From Myxococcales bacterium (GTDB lineage Bacteria; Myxococcota_A; Polyangia; Palsa-1104), in the NCBI GenBank assembly GCA_003170275.1, contig PNAM01000017.1:1-64000 (forward strand): 64,000 bases of DNA. The letters run 5' to 3'. This document shows positions 7,270 to 17,718 of this stretch, in pieces (the first letter of the stretch is position 1; each line of letters starts with the position of its first letter). The notes beneath the pieces were generated by a model, which saw only the letters and a list, made by a program, of their open reading frames with translations, ran no database searches and had not been told where the DNA came from. The position numbers were made by a program, and so were the translations under genes.

Positions 7270-7868
7270 TGCGCCTGCCGATCGTCGAGACCGGCCACCG
7301 GCCGCTGCAGAAGCTGCAGCTCGCGATGATCCGCGCGCTGGTCGGGCACGTGCCTGGCCCGATCCTGGCCATGTCGTATCACCGCGGGCTGTTCGGCAAG
7401 ACCTTCTCCGCCTGCCTGCAGGCGGGCATGCGCAACACCAGCGAGTGGACCGACGGCGAGACCGAGATCTTCGCCGCGTTCGTGTCGAAGAAGAACCGCT
7501 GTGCCTATTGAACCGCCGATCACACCGCGGTCGCGGTGAAGGCGCTCGGCAGCGACGCGATGGTCCTGGCGGTGCTCGAGGATCACCACACCGCGCCGAT
7601 CTCGGAGAAGCTACGCGCGACGCTGACGTTTCTCGAGAAGCTCACGCTCACGCCCGAGGCGGTCACCTCCGCCGACGTAGCGCCGCTGCGCGCAGCCGGC
7701 GCCTCCGACGCTGCGATCGAGGAGGCGATCCGCGTGTGCTTCCTGTTCTGCACGATCGATCGGATCGCCGACGCGCTCGACTTCACGCTGCCGACGGAGC
7801 GCAGCCTCCGTTGGGTCGGACGGATCCTCCTGCGAATGGGCTACGGAATCGGCAGCGTCCCTGGCTGA
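7269..7868 (+). CDS. AhpD-like (carboxymuconolactone-decarboxylase family) selenoprotein, Sec81 encoded by in-frame UGA
   Basis: Read through a TGA at 7509-7511, this is one 199-residue AhpD-superfamily protein. Before the TGA: HRGLFGKTFSACLQ, EIFAAFVSKKNRCAY. After it in the same frame: TADHTAVAVKALG, EKLRATLTFLEKLTL, DVAPLRAAGASDAAIEEAI, IDRIADALDF. In cysteine homologues this site is N-x-C-x-[FY]-C-x3-H; here it is Cys78-Ala-Tyr-UGA81-x3-His85, so UGA falls exactly on the second redox Cys. A hairpin with a GGUC loop follows at the spacing expected for a bacterial SECIS. AhpD enzymes reduce peroxides or act as thiol peroxidase partners, and AhpD-like selenoproteins are known. Alternatives are a nonsense mutation or assembly error; conserved coding on both sides argues against old decay. 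Coupled to the upstream Cys-less partner (TGATG). Confidence 0.82.
7515..7550 (+). promoter_or_regulatory. Candidate bacterial SECIS hairpin
   Basis: Immediately downstream of the UGA, CACCGC (7523-7528) pairs perfectly with GCGGTG (7533-7538), closing a GGTC tetraloop (7529-7532). Below an internal loop, GCCGA (7515-7519) pairs with TCGGC (7546-7550). The apical loop starts 18 nt after the UGA. Bacterial SECIS elements need a short apical loop with a G in its first positions within roughly 16-37 nt of the UGA, and the Escherichia coli fdhF element also presents GGUC. The element lies inside the coding sequence, as in bacteria. Confidence 0.75.
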
Positions 7869-7870
7869 GG

Positions 7871-8056
7871 CTAACCGGTGGGCGCGACCTGCTGCTGGCA
7901 CGCCTTGGAGCACACCGCGCGCGGCGCGTTGTAGCCCGGCGCCGTCCCCAGGCTGATCCACCCGTCGGGTAGCTCCTGGCCCGGATCGGGCCGAGCGATC
8001 TTCCCGCACGCTTCACATCGCGTGTAGACCTTGGTGCGCTCGTCGGGGCGGCTCAT
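7871..8056 (-). CDS. Small putative zinc-ribbon protein
   Basis: A 61-residue protein with CEACG near residues 14-18 and CSKAC near 49-53, a four-cysteine knuckle pair consistent with one structural zinc. No DNA-binding or enzymatic domain is recognisable. Family unknown to me. It ends 2 bp from the convergent selenoprotein gene and starts 22 bp from the stop of the DctP-like gene, which lies on the same strand upstream in coordinates but downstream in transcription, so the three could share a transcript. Confidence 0.6.
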   Translation of the reverse strand: MSRPDERTKVYTRCEACGKIARPDPGQELPDGWISLGTAPGYNAPRAVCSKACQQQVAPTG

Positions 8057-8078
8057 CTCGACTCAATATTAGCAGATG

Positions 8079-9103
8079 TCAGCGGGCCTTGGCGCTCTCG
8101 GGGTGCTCGGCGCGGTAGTCGGCCAACATGCGCATCACGCGATCGAGCAGCGGCCGCGGGACCAGCTTGGCCGCCACCCGCTCACGCGCCGCGCGCGCGC
8201 TGTCGAAGAACTCGGAGTGGAACGCCTCCGAGGGCGGCACCGGGCGCAGGCCCTGCTTCTGGAACAGCCCGCCGAGGAGCGCGTCGTCCTGCCGCTTGCC
8301 GATCTCCTGAAACAGCGCGTCGTACTTGGCCATGATCGAGCGCAAGAGCCGTTGGTGCTCGGGCGGCAGCCGATCGACCGCGCTGTTCCTGATGGCCACG
8401 CAGCCGGTCAGGTAGCCCGAGCGCAGATCGGTGATGTAGCGCGCCTGCGCCGACCACTGGAACGCCAGCGCGGCCGTGGGAATGGCGATGAACCCGTCGG
8501 TGCGCTGCGCTTCGTAGGCGCGCCCGGCCACGTCGAGATCGGTGGGGACCACCTGCAGGCCCATCTCGCCGGCCACCGCGATGCCCACCTCGTCCGCCGC
8601 CCAGCGCCACACCTTCATGCGCCGCAGATCGTTCATGCTGCGCACCGGCGTGCGCGAGAAGATCACCTCCGGCCCGAGCCCGGAGACGATCAACATCTCG
8701 AACCCCGCGCGCTGCGTCTCCTCCTGGATGGTCGGCCAGATGCGCTCCATCACGTAGGCCGCCTCTTCACGGCTCTGGAACACGCCGGCCAGCCCTTGGA
8801 TGCGCATCGATGGCGCCAGCCGCTCGCAGATCACGCCGCCCGAGGCGATGCCGTCGAGGTGCCCCTGCTTGATCCCTTCGAAGGTCTGCAGCTCGTCGCC
8901 GGTGATCGCGCCGAAGTACCACTTGACCCGCACCGCGCCGCCGCTCGAGCTCTCGACCTCGTTGCCGAACGCCTTGAGCAGGTGCGCCCAGGCGCTCCCC
9001 TCCGGCGCCACCGTGGCCATGCGCAGCGTCGCCACCGTCGCCGGCTCGGCGCGCGCCACGCCGGCCCACGCCGCCGCAAGCGCGAAGACCAAGAGCGCGC
9101 GGG

Positions 9104-9107
<4 letters not shown>
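8079..9107 (-). CDS. TRAP-type (DctP-family) periplasmic solute-binding protein
   Basis: A 342-residue exported protein. The signal peptide is MTRALLVFALAAAWAGVARA. The mature part begins TLRMATVAPEGSAWAHLL and continues WYFGAITGDELQTFEGIKQG, LRRMKVWRW, PTDLDVA and FIAIPTAALAFQWSAQARY, the DctP layout. No DctQ or DctM membrane subunits are visible in the window. The ATG overlaps the stop of the upstream protein kinase (ATGA at 9104-9107), so the two are translationally coupled. That arrangement suggests a ligand-binding or sensory job linked to the kinase, or an unlinked transporter elsewhere. Confidence 0.83.
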
Positions 9108-10759
<1,652 letters not shown>

Positions 10760-10851
10760 GCGCGAGGCAAAATCCTCGGGTAGGGTCTCGAGACGGGAGA
10801 ACCCGCGCGACAGGGGAACCGGACGTGGAGAGTCTTGCGCCGCCAACTCCC

Positions 10852-10867
10852 TCCATAATGATATGGA
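10852..10867. promoter_or_regulatory. Short perfect inverted repeat upstream of the kinase gene
   Basis: TCCATA (10852-10857) and TATGGA (10862-10867) flank ATGA, in an AT-rich pocket about 95 bp upstream of the kinase ATG on the minus strand. On that strand a TTTACA lies just before it, so it could overlap a promoter. The rest of the 186 bp gap between the kinase and the GH5 gene shows no gene. Confidence 0.35.
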
Positions 10868-10945
10868 CGCCCATGTAAATACGACGAGCACGCCTACAGT
10901 TTCAGCACGCGCCCATCGCGCTGCCGCACATTGGCGGGGAAGAAC

Positions 10946-12352
10946 CTACATCGCGGGCGTGCCGACCAATTCGAACGTCTGCTCGCCGTCAGCGACGGGA
11001 CACACGAACGAAACGCGGCCGGTCGCTCTTTCGGCGGCGACCTCGACGCCGTCGCACTTCACGACGTAGTCGTCGAGCACGTTGGCGGTCGACGCCGAGA
11101 CCTCGTGCGCAAGACCGTGCGTGCGCGCCGAAGCTCGGTAGCGCACCAGCAGGTGCCCGGGCTCGGGATGCTCGATGGCGATCAGATCGCCGGCCACCGC
11201 GCGCGGGTACAGGCGCGACATCACCCGTGCGGTGGTCGCGCGCTCGACGCCCGCGTCGTCGCACAGGCCCCACGAGCCGCACTCGCGCGCCCACGCGGTC
11301 GACGAGGCCAGATGAGCGTCCTGCAGATCGAGCTCCGCGTCGAACCACTTCGGCCCGCGCGCGATCGATTGATCGCAACCGAACTCGCCGACGAACAGCG
11401 GCGTGCCCCAGGCCGCGGCTTCCACGTCGGCCGCCGCCATGCTGGGCGCGAGCACCGTCGGGTCCTCCGACTCCCAGCCGTTCTGCGACGGCATGGAGAA
11501 CTGCCCGGTATAGATGTGCGGCGCGTAGGCGCCCGGCCCGTCGCTCCACGGCGCCTCCGCGATGCGCGCGTGATCGGCCTGGTTGCGATCGCCGAGCGGC
11601 TCGAACAGGATCGGCGCGTCGCGATCGATGGCGTGGATGCCGGCGGCGAAGCGCGCGTGGAATTGATCGAGCAGGTCCACGTCGAACAGCACAGGCTCGT
11701 TGAACGCGTCGTAGCCGAGCAGCGCCGGATCGCTGCCGTGGCTGCGCGCCACCTGCTGGACCGCCGCGATGAACGCGTCCTGCAGCGGCCGTCCGTCGGT
11801 GGCGGGCGCGTTGTTCCAAAAGCTGAAGCCGGCGTCGAGCACCTGATTGGTGAGCCGGCGGTCGTCGCTCGACGGTCCCTCGAGCAACATGGTGGGCGGC
11901 GGCACGATCGCCCACAGCGGCGCGCCGTCCTCGCCGATCTCCTTGGAGTAGGCGTCCTGGTGCATGTCGAAGAGCACCCAGAAGTGGTGCAGCCGCGCCA
12001 GCGCGAGCACCTCGCCGAGCCGGCTCAGGAAGGCTGCGGCATATTGTCGCGGCTGCGGCTCGAGCGCGCTCCAGCTCACCGGCAGGCGGATCACGTCGAA
12101 GCCGAGCTCCTCGAAGCGCTGCGCATCGGGCTCGCCGAAGTCGATGAAGTCGTAGTTGGGCGTGCGCCCGTCGGAGAACGAGACGTCGAACAGCCCGTGC
12201 GCCTTGGCGTTGTAGCCGCGAAACAGGAGCTGGCGCCCGAGCCCGTCGCGAAATGCGCGCCCCTCGACGTGCACCGCCATCGGATCGGTGCGCCCGGGCA
12301 CGCCGCCGTTGCACGCCGCGGCCAGCAGAAAAACCAGGAGTGAGCTCCGCAT
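10946..12352 (-). CDS. Glycoside hydrolase family 5 lipoprotein (endoglycoceramidase/cellulase-like)
   Basis: A 468-residue secreted TIM-barrel glycosidase. The N-terminus MRSSLLVFLLAAAC is a lipoprotein signal. Motifs: LLFRGYNAKAHG, FDVIRLPVSWSALEPQP, FWVLFDMHQDAYSK, GYDAFNEPV with the acid/base Glu, and PLFVGEFGCDQ with the nucleophile Glu. MHQD and the C-terminal beta domain resemble the glycosylceramidase branch of GH5 more than plain cellulases, so sphingoglycolipid-type substrates are possible but unproven. It diverges from a lipoprotein gene 29 bp away. Confidence 0.85.
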   Translation of the reverse strand: MRSSLLVFLLAAACNGGVPGRTDPMAVHVEGRAFRDGLGRQLLFRGYNAKAHGLFDVSFSDGRTPNYDFIDFGEPDAQRFEELGFDVIRLPVSWSALEPQPRQYAAAFLSRLGEVLALARLHHFWVLFDMHQDAYSKEIGEDGAPLWAIVPPPTMLLEGPSSDDRRLTNQVLDAGFSFWNNAPATDGRPLQDAFIAAVQQVARSHGSDPALLGYDAFNEPVLFDVDLLDQFHARFAAGIHAIDRDAPILFEPLGDRNQADHARIAEAPWSDGPGAYAPHIYTGQFSMPSQNGWESEDPTVLAPSMAAADVEAAAWGTPLFVGEFGCDQSIARGPKWFDAELDLQDAHLASSTAWARECGSWGLCDDAGVERATTARVMSRLYPRAVAGDLIAIEHPEPGHLLVRYRASARTHGLAHEVSASTANVLDDYVVKCDGVEVAAERATGRVSFVCPVADGEQTFELVGTPAM

Positions 12353-12381
12353 CGCACACGATTGTGTATTATTCTTCGGCC

Positions 12382-13416
12382 ATGCGAAACCTGATGGTGG
12401 CGCTGGCGCTGGCGGCGGTTGGGTGCGGAGATTCGGGCGCGTCGATCCCCGACGGCGGCGGCGCCAACCCGGATCTGGCTAATGGCGGAAGCACCGATCT
12501 CGCGGGCATCGATTTCGCCGGCGTGGATCTGACCAGCGCCGGCGGCGGTGACGGCGGCCCAGGCGGCTGCACCGTGTTCCCGGTGACCGCCGGCTGCTCG
12601 AGCGGCGAGTGCCTGTGGAACGCCGACATCACCGGCGCGACGGTCGATTCCAAGTCGATGGCCTACCTCGGGAGCATCGGCCTGGCCACCGGGATGCACG
12701 CCGACTTCGATTCGGTGGGCGACGGCATTCCGTTCGTGATCGTGCCCGGCAATCAGGCGCTGGTGCCGATCAACTTCACCGCGTATCCGGGCGAGAGCGA
12801 TCCCGGCCCGTACCCGATTCCGGACAACGCGCCGATCGAAGGCGGCGGCGACCGGCACGTGATCGCCGTCGATCTGACCAACTGCTTCCTCTACGAGCTG
12901 TACGCAGGCATCAAGACCGCAGGCGGCTGGAGCGCCGACAACGGCGCCAAGTGGGACCTGCGCTCGAGCGCGTTGCGCCCGGCGGGCTGGACCTCGGCCG
13001 ACGCGGCGGGCCTGCCGATCTACCCCGGCCTGGTGCGCTACGACGAGGTCATCAACCAGAAGGTGATCAACCACGCGCTGCGCTTCACCATCGAAAAGAC
13101 GCAGATGGGCTACATCAACCCGGCCTCGCACGGCGCCGGCTCGTGCACGCTCAACTCGAGCTGCCCGCCGATGGGCCTGCGCGTGCGGCTCAAGCCCGGC
13201 ACGGTGATCACCGGCTACCCCGCGTCGGTGCAGGTGATCCTGACCGCGCTCAAGAAGTACGGCATGATCGTCGCCGACAACGCGGGCACGGGATCGAACT
13301 GGTTCATCTCCGGCGAGCCGAACGCCAATTGGGTCGACGACGACCTCAGCAAGATCAGCGGCATCAAGGGCTCGGACTTCGAAGTGCTCACCACCGGCAC
13401 GATCACCCCGCAGTGA
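12382..13416 (+). CDS. Secreted lipoprotein of an uncharacterised conserved family
   Basis: A 344-residue protein with a lipoprotein signal (ALAAVGC) followed by a 40-residue Gly/Asp/Ala-rich spacer, then a folded domain. Conserved-looking stretches are [51 protein letters not shown] and [13 protein letters not shown] recognise this as a recurrent secreted bacterial family without an assigned reaction; it is not an enzyme I can name. It diverges from the GH5 gene, so the two may be co-regulated surface proteins. Confidence 0.72.
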   Translation: MRNLMVALALAAVGCGDSGASIPDGGGANPDLANGGSTDLAGIDFAGVDLTSAGGGDGGPGGCTVFPVTAGCSSGECLWNADITGATVDSKSMAYLGSIGLATGMHADFDSVGDGIPFVIVPGNQALVPINFTAYPGESDPGPYPIPDNAPIEGGGDRHVIAVDLTNCFLYELYAGIKTAGGWSADNGAKWDLRSSALRPAGWTSADAAGLPIYPGLVRYDEVINQKVINHALRFTIEKTQMGYINPASHGAGSCTLNSSCPPMGLRVRLKPGTVITGYPASVQVILTALKKYGMIVADNAGTGSNWFISGEPNANWVDDDLSKISGIKGSDFEVLTTGTITPQ

Positions 13417-13432
13417 AGAGCCGCGTGAGCTG

Positions 13433-15055
13433 ATGGACCGGCGACTCTCCTACGCGCACGGCACGTCGAGCACCGCGCTCTACGGCGAGACCATCGGCGA
13501 GAACCTGCGCCGCACCGCGCTCGAGCACGGCGAGCGCGAGGCGCTGGTGGTGTGCTCGCAAGGCTATCGCGCCACCTGGGGCCAGCTCTGGGAAGAGAGC
13601 TCGGCGGTCGCGCGCGGGCTGATGGCGCTCGGCGTGGCCACCGGCGATCGCGTCGGCGTGTGGTCGCCCAACCGTTACGAGTGGGTGATCCTGCAGTACG
13701 CGGCGGCGCGCATCGGCGCGATCCTGGTGAACCTCAACCCGGCGTACAAGTCGACCGAGCTGCAGTACGCGCTCGCGCAGTCGGGGACCAGCGTGCTGGT
13801 GCTAGCGCGCGCCTTCCGCCAGAGCGACTACGTGGCCACGCTGAAGAGCGTGCACGCGCAGTGCCCCGAGCTGCGCCGCGCGCTGGTGCTCGAGGACGAC
13901 TGGGCGGGCCTGCACGCCGGCCCGAGCACCATCTCCGACGCGGCGCTGGCCGCGCGCGAGGCCTCGCTCGGGTTCGACGATCCGATCAACATCCAGTACA
14001 CCTCGGGCACCACCGGCTTTCCCAAGGGCGCGACGCTCTCGCACCACAACGTGCTCAACAACGGCTTCTTCGTCGGCGAAGCGCTCGGGCTCGGCGCGCA
14101 CGATCGCGTGTGCATCCCGGTGCCGTTCTACCACTGCTTCGGCATGGTGATGGGCAACCTGGCCTGCTCGAGCCACGGCGCGTGCATGGTGGTGCCCGGC
14201 GAGGGGTTCGATCCGGCGGCGGTGCTCGAGGCGGTGCAGGCCGAGCGCTGCACCGCGCTGTACGGCGTGCCGACCATGTTCATCGCCGAGCTCGAGCACG
14301 CGCGCTTCGACGAGTTCGATCTCTCGTCGCTGCGCACCGGCATCATGGCCGGCTCGCCGTGCCCGGTCGAGACCATGAAGGCGGTGCAGGCGCGCATGCA
14401 CCTTCACCAGATGACCATCTGTTACGGCATGACCGAGACCTCGCCGGTCTCGACCCAGAGCGCGCTCGACGACCCGCTCGACAAGCGCGTGGGCACGGTC
14501 GGACGCGTGCACCCGCACGTCGAGGTCAAGATCGTCGGGCCCGAGACCGGCGCCACGGTTCGGCGCGGCGCGCCCGGCGAGCTGTGCACGCGCGGCTACA
14601 GCGTGATGCTCGGCTACTGGGACAACCGCGAGGCGACGGCGGCGGCGCTCGATCCGAGCGGCTGGATGCACACCGGCGATCTGGCCACCATGGACGACGA
14701 GGGCTACGTGCAGATCGTCGGTCGCATCAAGGACATGATCATTCGCGGCGGCGAGAACATCTACCCGCGCGAGGTCGAAGAGTTCCTGCACTCGCACCCC
14801 GGGGTGAGCGAAGTGCAGGTGATCGGCGTCCCGTCGCAGCGCTACGGCGAGGAGGTGATGGCGTGGGTCAAGCCCCGGCCCGGCGTGACCCTCACCGACG
14901 CCGAGCTGACCGCGTTCTGCACCGGCAAGATCGCCACCTTCAAGATCCCGCGCTACTGGAAGGTGGTCGACGGGTTCCCGATGACTGTCACCGGCAAGAT
15001 CCAGAAATTCCTCATGCGTGAGCAATCGCACGCCGAGCTCGGGACCCGACCCTAG
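13433..15055 (+). CDS. Fatty-acyl-CoA synthetase (AMP-forming, FadD-like)
   Basis: A 540-residue ANL-superfamily ligase of normal length. It has the AMP/phosphate loop [24 protein letters not shown], the HTGDLATMD adenine-binding motif, the hinge [16 protein letters not shown] and the catalytic Lys in MTVTGKIQK. It should activate medium- or long-chain fatty acids (or other carboxylates) as CoA thioesters for beta-oxidation or lipid assembly. Its ATG lies 16 bp after the preceding lipoprotein gene on the same strand. Confidence 0.92.
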   Translation: MDRRLSYAHGTSSTALYGETIGENLRRTALEHGEREALVVCSQGYRATWGQLWEESSAVARGLMALGVATGDRVGVWSPNRYEWVILQYAAARIGAILVNLNPAYKSTELQYALAQSGTSVLVLARAFRQSDYVATLKSVHAQCPELRRALVLEDDWAGLHAGPSTISDAALAAREASLGFDDPINIQYTSGTTGFPKGATLSHHNVLNNGFFVGEALGLGAHDRVCIPVPFYHCFGMVMGNLACSSHGACMVVPGEGFDPAAVLEAVQAERCTALYGVPTMFIAELEHARFDEFDLSSLRTGIMAGSPCPVETMKAVQARMHLHQMTICYGMTETSPVSTQSALDDPLDKRVGTVGRVHPHVEVKIVGPETGATVRRGAPGELCTRGYSVMLGYWDNREATAAALDPSGWMHTGDLATMDDEGYVQIVGRIKDMIIRGGENIYPREVEEFLHSHPGVSEVQVIGVPSQRYGEEVMAWVKPRPGVTLTDAELTAFCTGKIATFKIPRYWKVVDGFPMTVTGKIQKFLMREQSHAELGTRP

Positions 15056-15166
15056 CCGGAGCGAATCTCTACCAACTGCTGTCGAATTTCGGACGGTGTT
15101 CGATCGAGATGATCCCACTCTCCGCCTCGATCGCCGGCGGCACGCGGGTTGCTCTTGTCGCCGCTG

Positions 15167-16327
15167 GTGAACACGAGATTGGAGATTGAGGAGGTCACGG
15201 ACGAGCTGGGCCTGATCGAGCTCGAGCTGGAGTGGCAGTCGCTCCTCGAGCGCGCGGTCGATCCCACGCCGTTCCAGAGCTGGGAGTGGATCTGGGCGTG
15301 GTGGAAGCATCATGGGCACGGGCGCTTGTGGATCCTGGTTGCGCGTGACCGCGGGGTGCTGGTCGCGATCCTGCCGCTCACGATCACGCGCTATCGGGGG
15401 ACTCCGCTGCGCCAGGTGCGCTTCGCCGGTGCGCCGCTCTCGGACATCCAGGAGCCGCTGGTCGCACCCGCGTACGAGGCGCGCGCGGCGCAGGCCTTCC
15501 TCGCGCACGTGCTGGACGCGGCGCATCTGTGGGACCTGTGTGACCTGAACGACCAGCGCAAGGGCTCGGCGCTCACCGTCGCTGCGCTGCCCGCAGGCTC
15601 GCGCGTGACGCTCGAGCACCATCGCACCTGCGCGTGCCTGGCGCTCCCCGCGAGCTGGGACGCGCTCTTGGCGACCCTCGGATCGCACATGCGTTCGAAC
15701 GTCAAGCGGCGCCGCAAGAAGCTGGTCGCCGGCTTCGCCACCGTCGAGATCGCCGCGCCCGACCACCAGACGCTGCCGGCGATGATGGAGGACCTGTTCC
15801 GCTTGCACAACCGTCGCTGGCGCAAGCGCGGTGCGCCGGGCGCGTTCGCCGACGAGCACACCAGGCGCTTCCATCAGGAGGTGGCGTGGCGCTTCCTCGA
15901 GCGCGGCTGGCTGCGGCTGTACGTCCTTCGCCTCGACGGGCAAGCGCGCGGCGCCTTCTATGGGTTTCAGTACCGCCGGCGCGTCTACCACTACCTCAGC
16001 GGGTTCGACCACGAGGTGCGGCGGCTCGCGCCCGGCATCGTGCTCATGGCCCACGCCATCGAGCGCGCGATCGGCGAAGGCGCCACCCAGTTCGACATGC
16101 TGCGCGGCGACGAGTCGTACAAGTACTACTGGAAGCCAGCCGAGCGCGAGACCCAGCGCATGCTGATCGGTCACCCGTCGGTGCGCTCGTCAATGGCGCT
16201 GCGTGCGCACCGCTTGGAGCGCTACCTCGAGCGCCACGGCGTAGCGATGCAGAAGCGACTCTGGGGAGAGCGGCCGCTCCGTCAGGGGCCGACGGCGGTG
16301 GCGCGCGCGGCGGCTTTGCGGCGGTAG
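15167..16327 (+). CDS. CelD/FemAB-like GNAT acyltransferase
   Basis: About 386 residues. It opens with the FemAB/CelD-type SLLERAVDPTPFQSWEWIWA and continues LWILVARDRGVLVAILPL. The second acyltransferase lobe includes SHMRSNVKRRRKK, LFRLHNRRWRKRG, LRLYVLRLDGQARGAFYGF and FDMLRGDESYKYYW. These N-acyltransferases modify surface polysaccharides or peptidoglycan-type substrates; the substrate here is unknown. Starts are uncertain: GTG 15167, TTG 15149 and TTG 15176 are all in frame and none has a strong ribosome-binding site. Its end overlaps the convergent P450 by 46 bp. The 110 bp before it hold no recognisable element. Confidence 0.8.
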   Translation: MNTRLEIEEVTDELGLIELELEWQSLLERAVDPTPFQSWEWIWAWWKHHGHGRLWILVARDRGVLVAILPLTITRYRGTPLRQVRFAGAPLSDIQEPLVAPAYEARAAQAFLAHVLDAAHLWDLCDLNDQRKGSALTVAALPAGSRVTLEHHRTCACLALPASWDALLATLGSHMRSNVKRRRKKLVAGFATVEIAAPDHQTLPAMMEDLFRLHNRRWRKRGAPGAFADEHTRRFHQEVAWRFLERGWLRLYVLRLDGQARGAFYGFQYRRRVYHYLSGFDHEVRRLAPGIVLMAHAIERAIGEGATQFDMLRGDESYKYYWKPAERETQRMLIGHPSVRSSMALRAHRLERYLERHGVAMQKRLWGERPLRQGPTAVARAAALRR

Positions 16328-17658
16328 CGGAACGCCACGTCGCTCAGCGGCGGCAAGATCCCGAGCCCGGCGCGCCGCTGATCGAGCGACGGCAGCCGGT
16401 CGTCGAGGAGCTCCACCTCGTAGCGGTCGAGCAGCATCGCGACGAACAGCTTCACCTCTTCGTGCGCGAGGAACCGGCCGGGGCACATGCTGACCCCGCC
16501 GCCATACGGCATCAACGCGAACCCCACTTTCTTCCCGCGCTTGAAGAACTGCTTTCCGAGAAACCGGTCGAACTGATAGTGCTCCGGCTCGGGATACAGC
16601 TCGGGGTCGCGATGGGTGAGGTACGGAAACAGGCACACGCGATCGCCCTCGCGCAGCGCGTGGCGGCCGCCCGACTCGAGCGCGAGCACGAACGGGCGGG
16701 TCACCCGGCGGATGGTCAAGGAGCCGCTCGACAAGCGCAGCGCTTCGGAGATCGCGCTGTCGAGCTTGACCATCTTCTTGAGCTCGTCCTTGCCGAACCG
16801 GCCGCCGGCCGCCGCGATCTCTTCGTCGATCGCGGCGCGCGCGTGGCGATCGGCGAGCACGAAGGCGAGGGTCCAGAACGCCGCCGGGATGGTGTTGGCC
16901 TGCGCCGCCCACAGCATGCCGAGCTGCATGCGCTGCTTGTCGAGCTCGCTGACCAGGCCGGTGAAGTAGCGGTCGCGCTCGGCGATGAAGGCGCTCGCAT
17001 CGGGCCTGAGCGCGCCGACCAGGCCGGCCAACAGCTGCCGGGAGCGCTCCACCCGCGCCAACAGCCGCGCCGGCACACCCGCGACCAGCAGCGGGAACTG
17101 GCGATCGAAGCGCTGGAACGCCCGCAGAGCGTCCGCGCCCGCCACGCCACTGCCGAACAGCGCATCGGTGCCGGCCGAGAACATACAGCGCGAGACGAAC
17201 GCGAACAGCTCGCCCGGCTGCCAGCCGCCCGGCGCGTCGTCGAGGATCAGCGACAGCTCCTCGGCCATACGCGCCGACAGCGCGCCGATGTTGGCGGCCT
17301 TCAGGTGCGACGAGTACTGCGCGTGCACCGCCTCTTGCGACATCTGCTTCTCGACCGCGCGCGAGTGCCCGAACGCCTTGGCCGAGATGTCGTCGGCGAT
17401 CTCGACGAAGCTCAGCTCCTCGACGCGCCGCAACACTTCCGGAAAGTCGAGCGGGTCGAGCACGAAGGTCATGCGCTTGCCCGCCACCACCAGCGTGAAC
17501 ACGTCGCCGTGCCGTTGCTGGCAGCCGCGCAAAAGATCGCCGAGGTTCTTGCCGAACGCTAGAGCGCTGCCCAGCCACGGGAGCGGGCCCACTTCGAGCG
17601 GCGGCTCGCCCGGCCGCCGGGCGCCGTTCACCGCGTTGACGATCCCGTTCCAGATCAT
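16282..17658 (-). CDS. Cytochrome P450 of the CYP7/CYP8 (sterol/prostacyclin) clan
   Basis: A 458-residue P450. The I-helix region reads LWAAQANTIPAAFWTLAFVL, which closely matches the signature of animal CYP7 and CYP8 enzymes (cholesterol 7-alpha-hydroxylase, 12-alpha-hydroxylase, prostacyclin synthase), where the usual acid/Thr pair is replaced by Asn. The heme loop is YGGGVSMCPGR (Cys about 392), and EALRLSSGSLTIR contains the ExxR. Proline-rich PPLEVGPLPWLGSALAFG follows a short N-terminus without a convincing membrane anchor. Oxidation of a sterol or lipid is the natural guess. ATG 17658 is preferred to a start 22 codons upstream that would run into the divergent promoter region. Confidence 0.86.
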   Translation of the reverse strand: MIWNGIVNAVNGARRPGEPPLEVGPLPWLGSALAFGKNLGDLLRGCQQRHGDVFTLVVAGKRMTFVLDPLDFPEVLRRVEELSFVEIADDISAKAFGHSRAVEKQMSQEAVHAQYSSHLKAANIGALSARMAEELSLILDDAPGGWQPGELFAFVSRCMFSAGTDALFGSGVAGADALRAFQRFDRQFPLLVAGVPARLLARVERSRQLLAGLVGALRPDASAFIAERDRYFTGLVSELDKQRMQLGMLWAAQANTIPAAFWTLAFVLADRHARAAIDEEIAAAGGRFGKDELKKMVKLDSAISEALRLSSGSLTIRRVTRPFVLALESGGRHALREGDRVCLFPYLTHRDPELYPEPEHYQFDRFLGKQFFKRGKKVGFALMPYGGGVSMCPGRFLAHEEVKLFVAMLLDRYEVELLDDRLPSLDQRRAGLGILPPLSDVAFRYRRKAAARATAVGP

Positions 17659-17718
17659 GGCGCGCACTATACGCTGATGACCGCCGCCAAGCGCGGGTAG
17701 GGTGATACCCTCGTGCGC

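Noticed and set aside
7269..7511. Reading this as an 80-residue stand-alone protein and 7536-7868 as a second gene
   Set aside because: Each half lacks half of the AhpD fold, and the second half would need to start inside the predicted hairpin; one recoded frame explains all conserved motifs.
12356..12367. ACAC-GATT-GTGT inverted repeat between the GH5 and lipoprotein genes
   Set aside because: Only four base pairs per arm, too short to claim as an operator.
13802..16174. A 790-codon minus-strand open frame antisense to the acyl-CoA synthetase and acyltransferase
   Set aside because: Same kind of shadow; no motifs, while the plus strand carries full ANL-ligase motifs.
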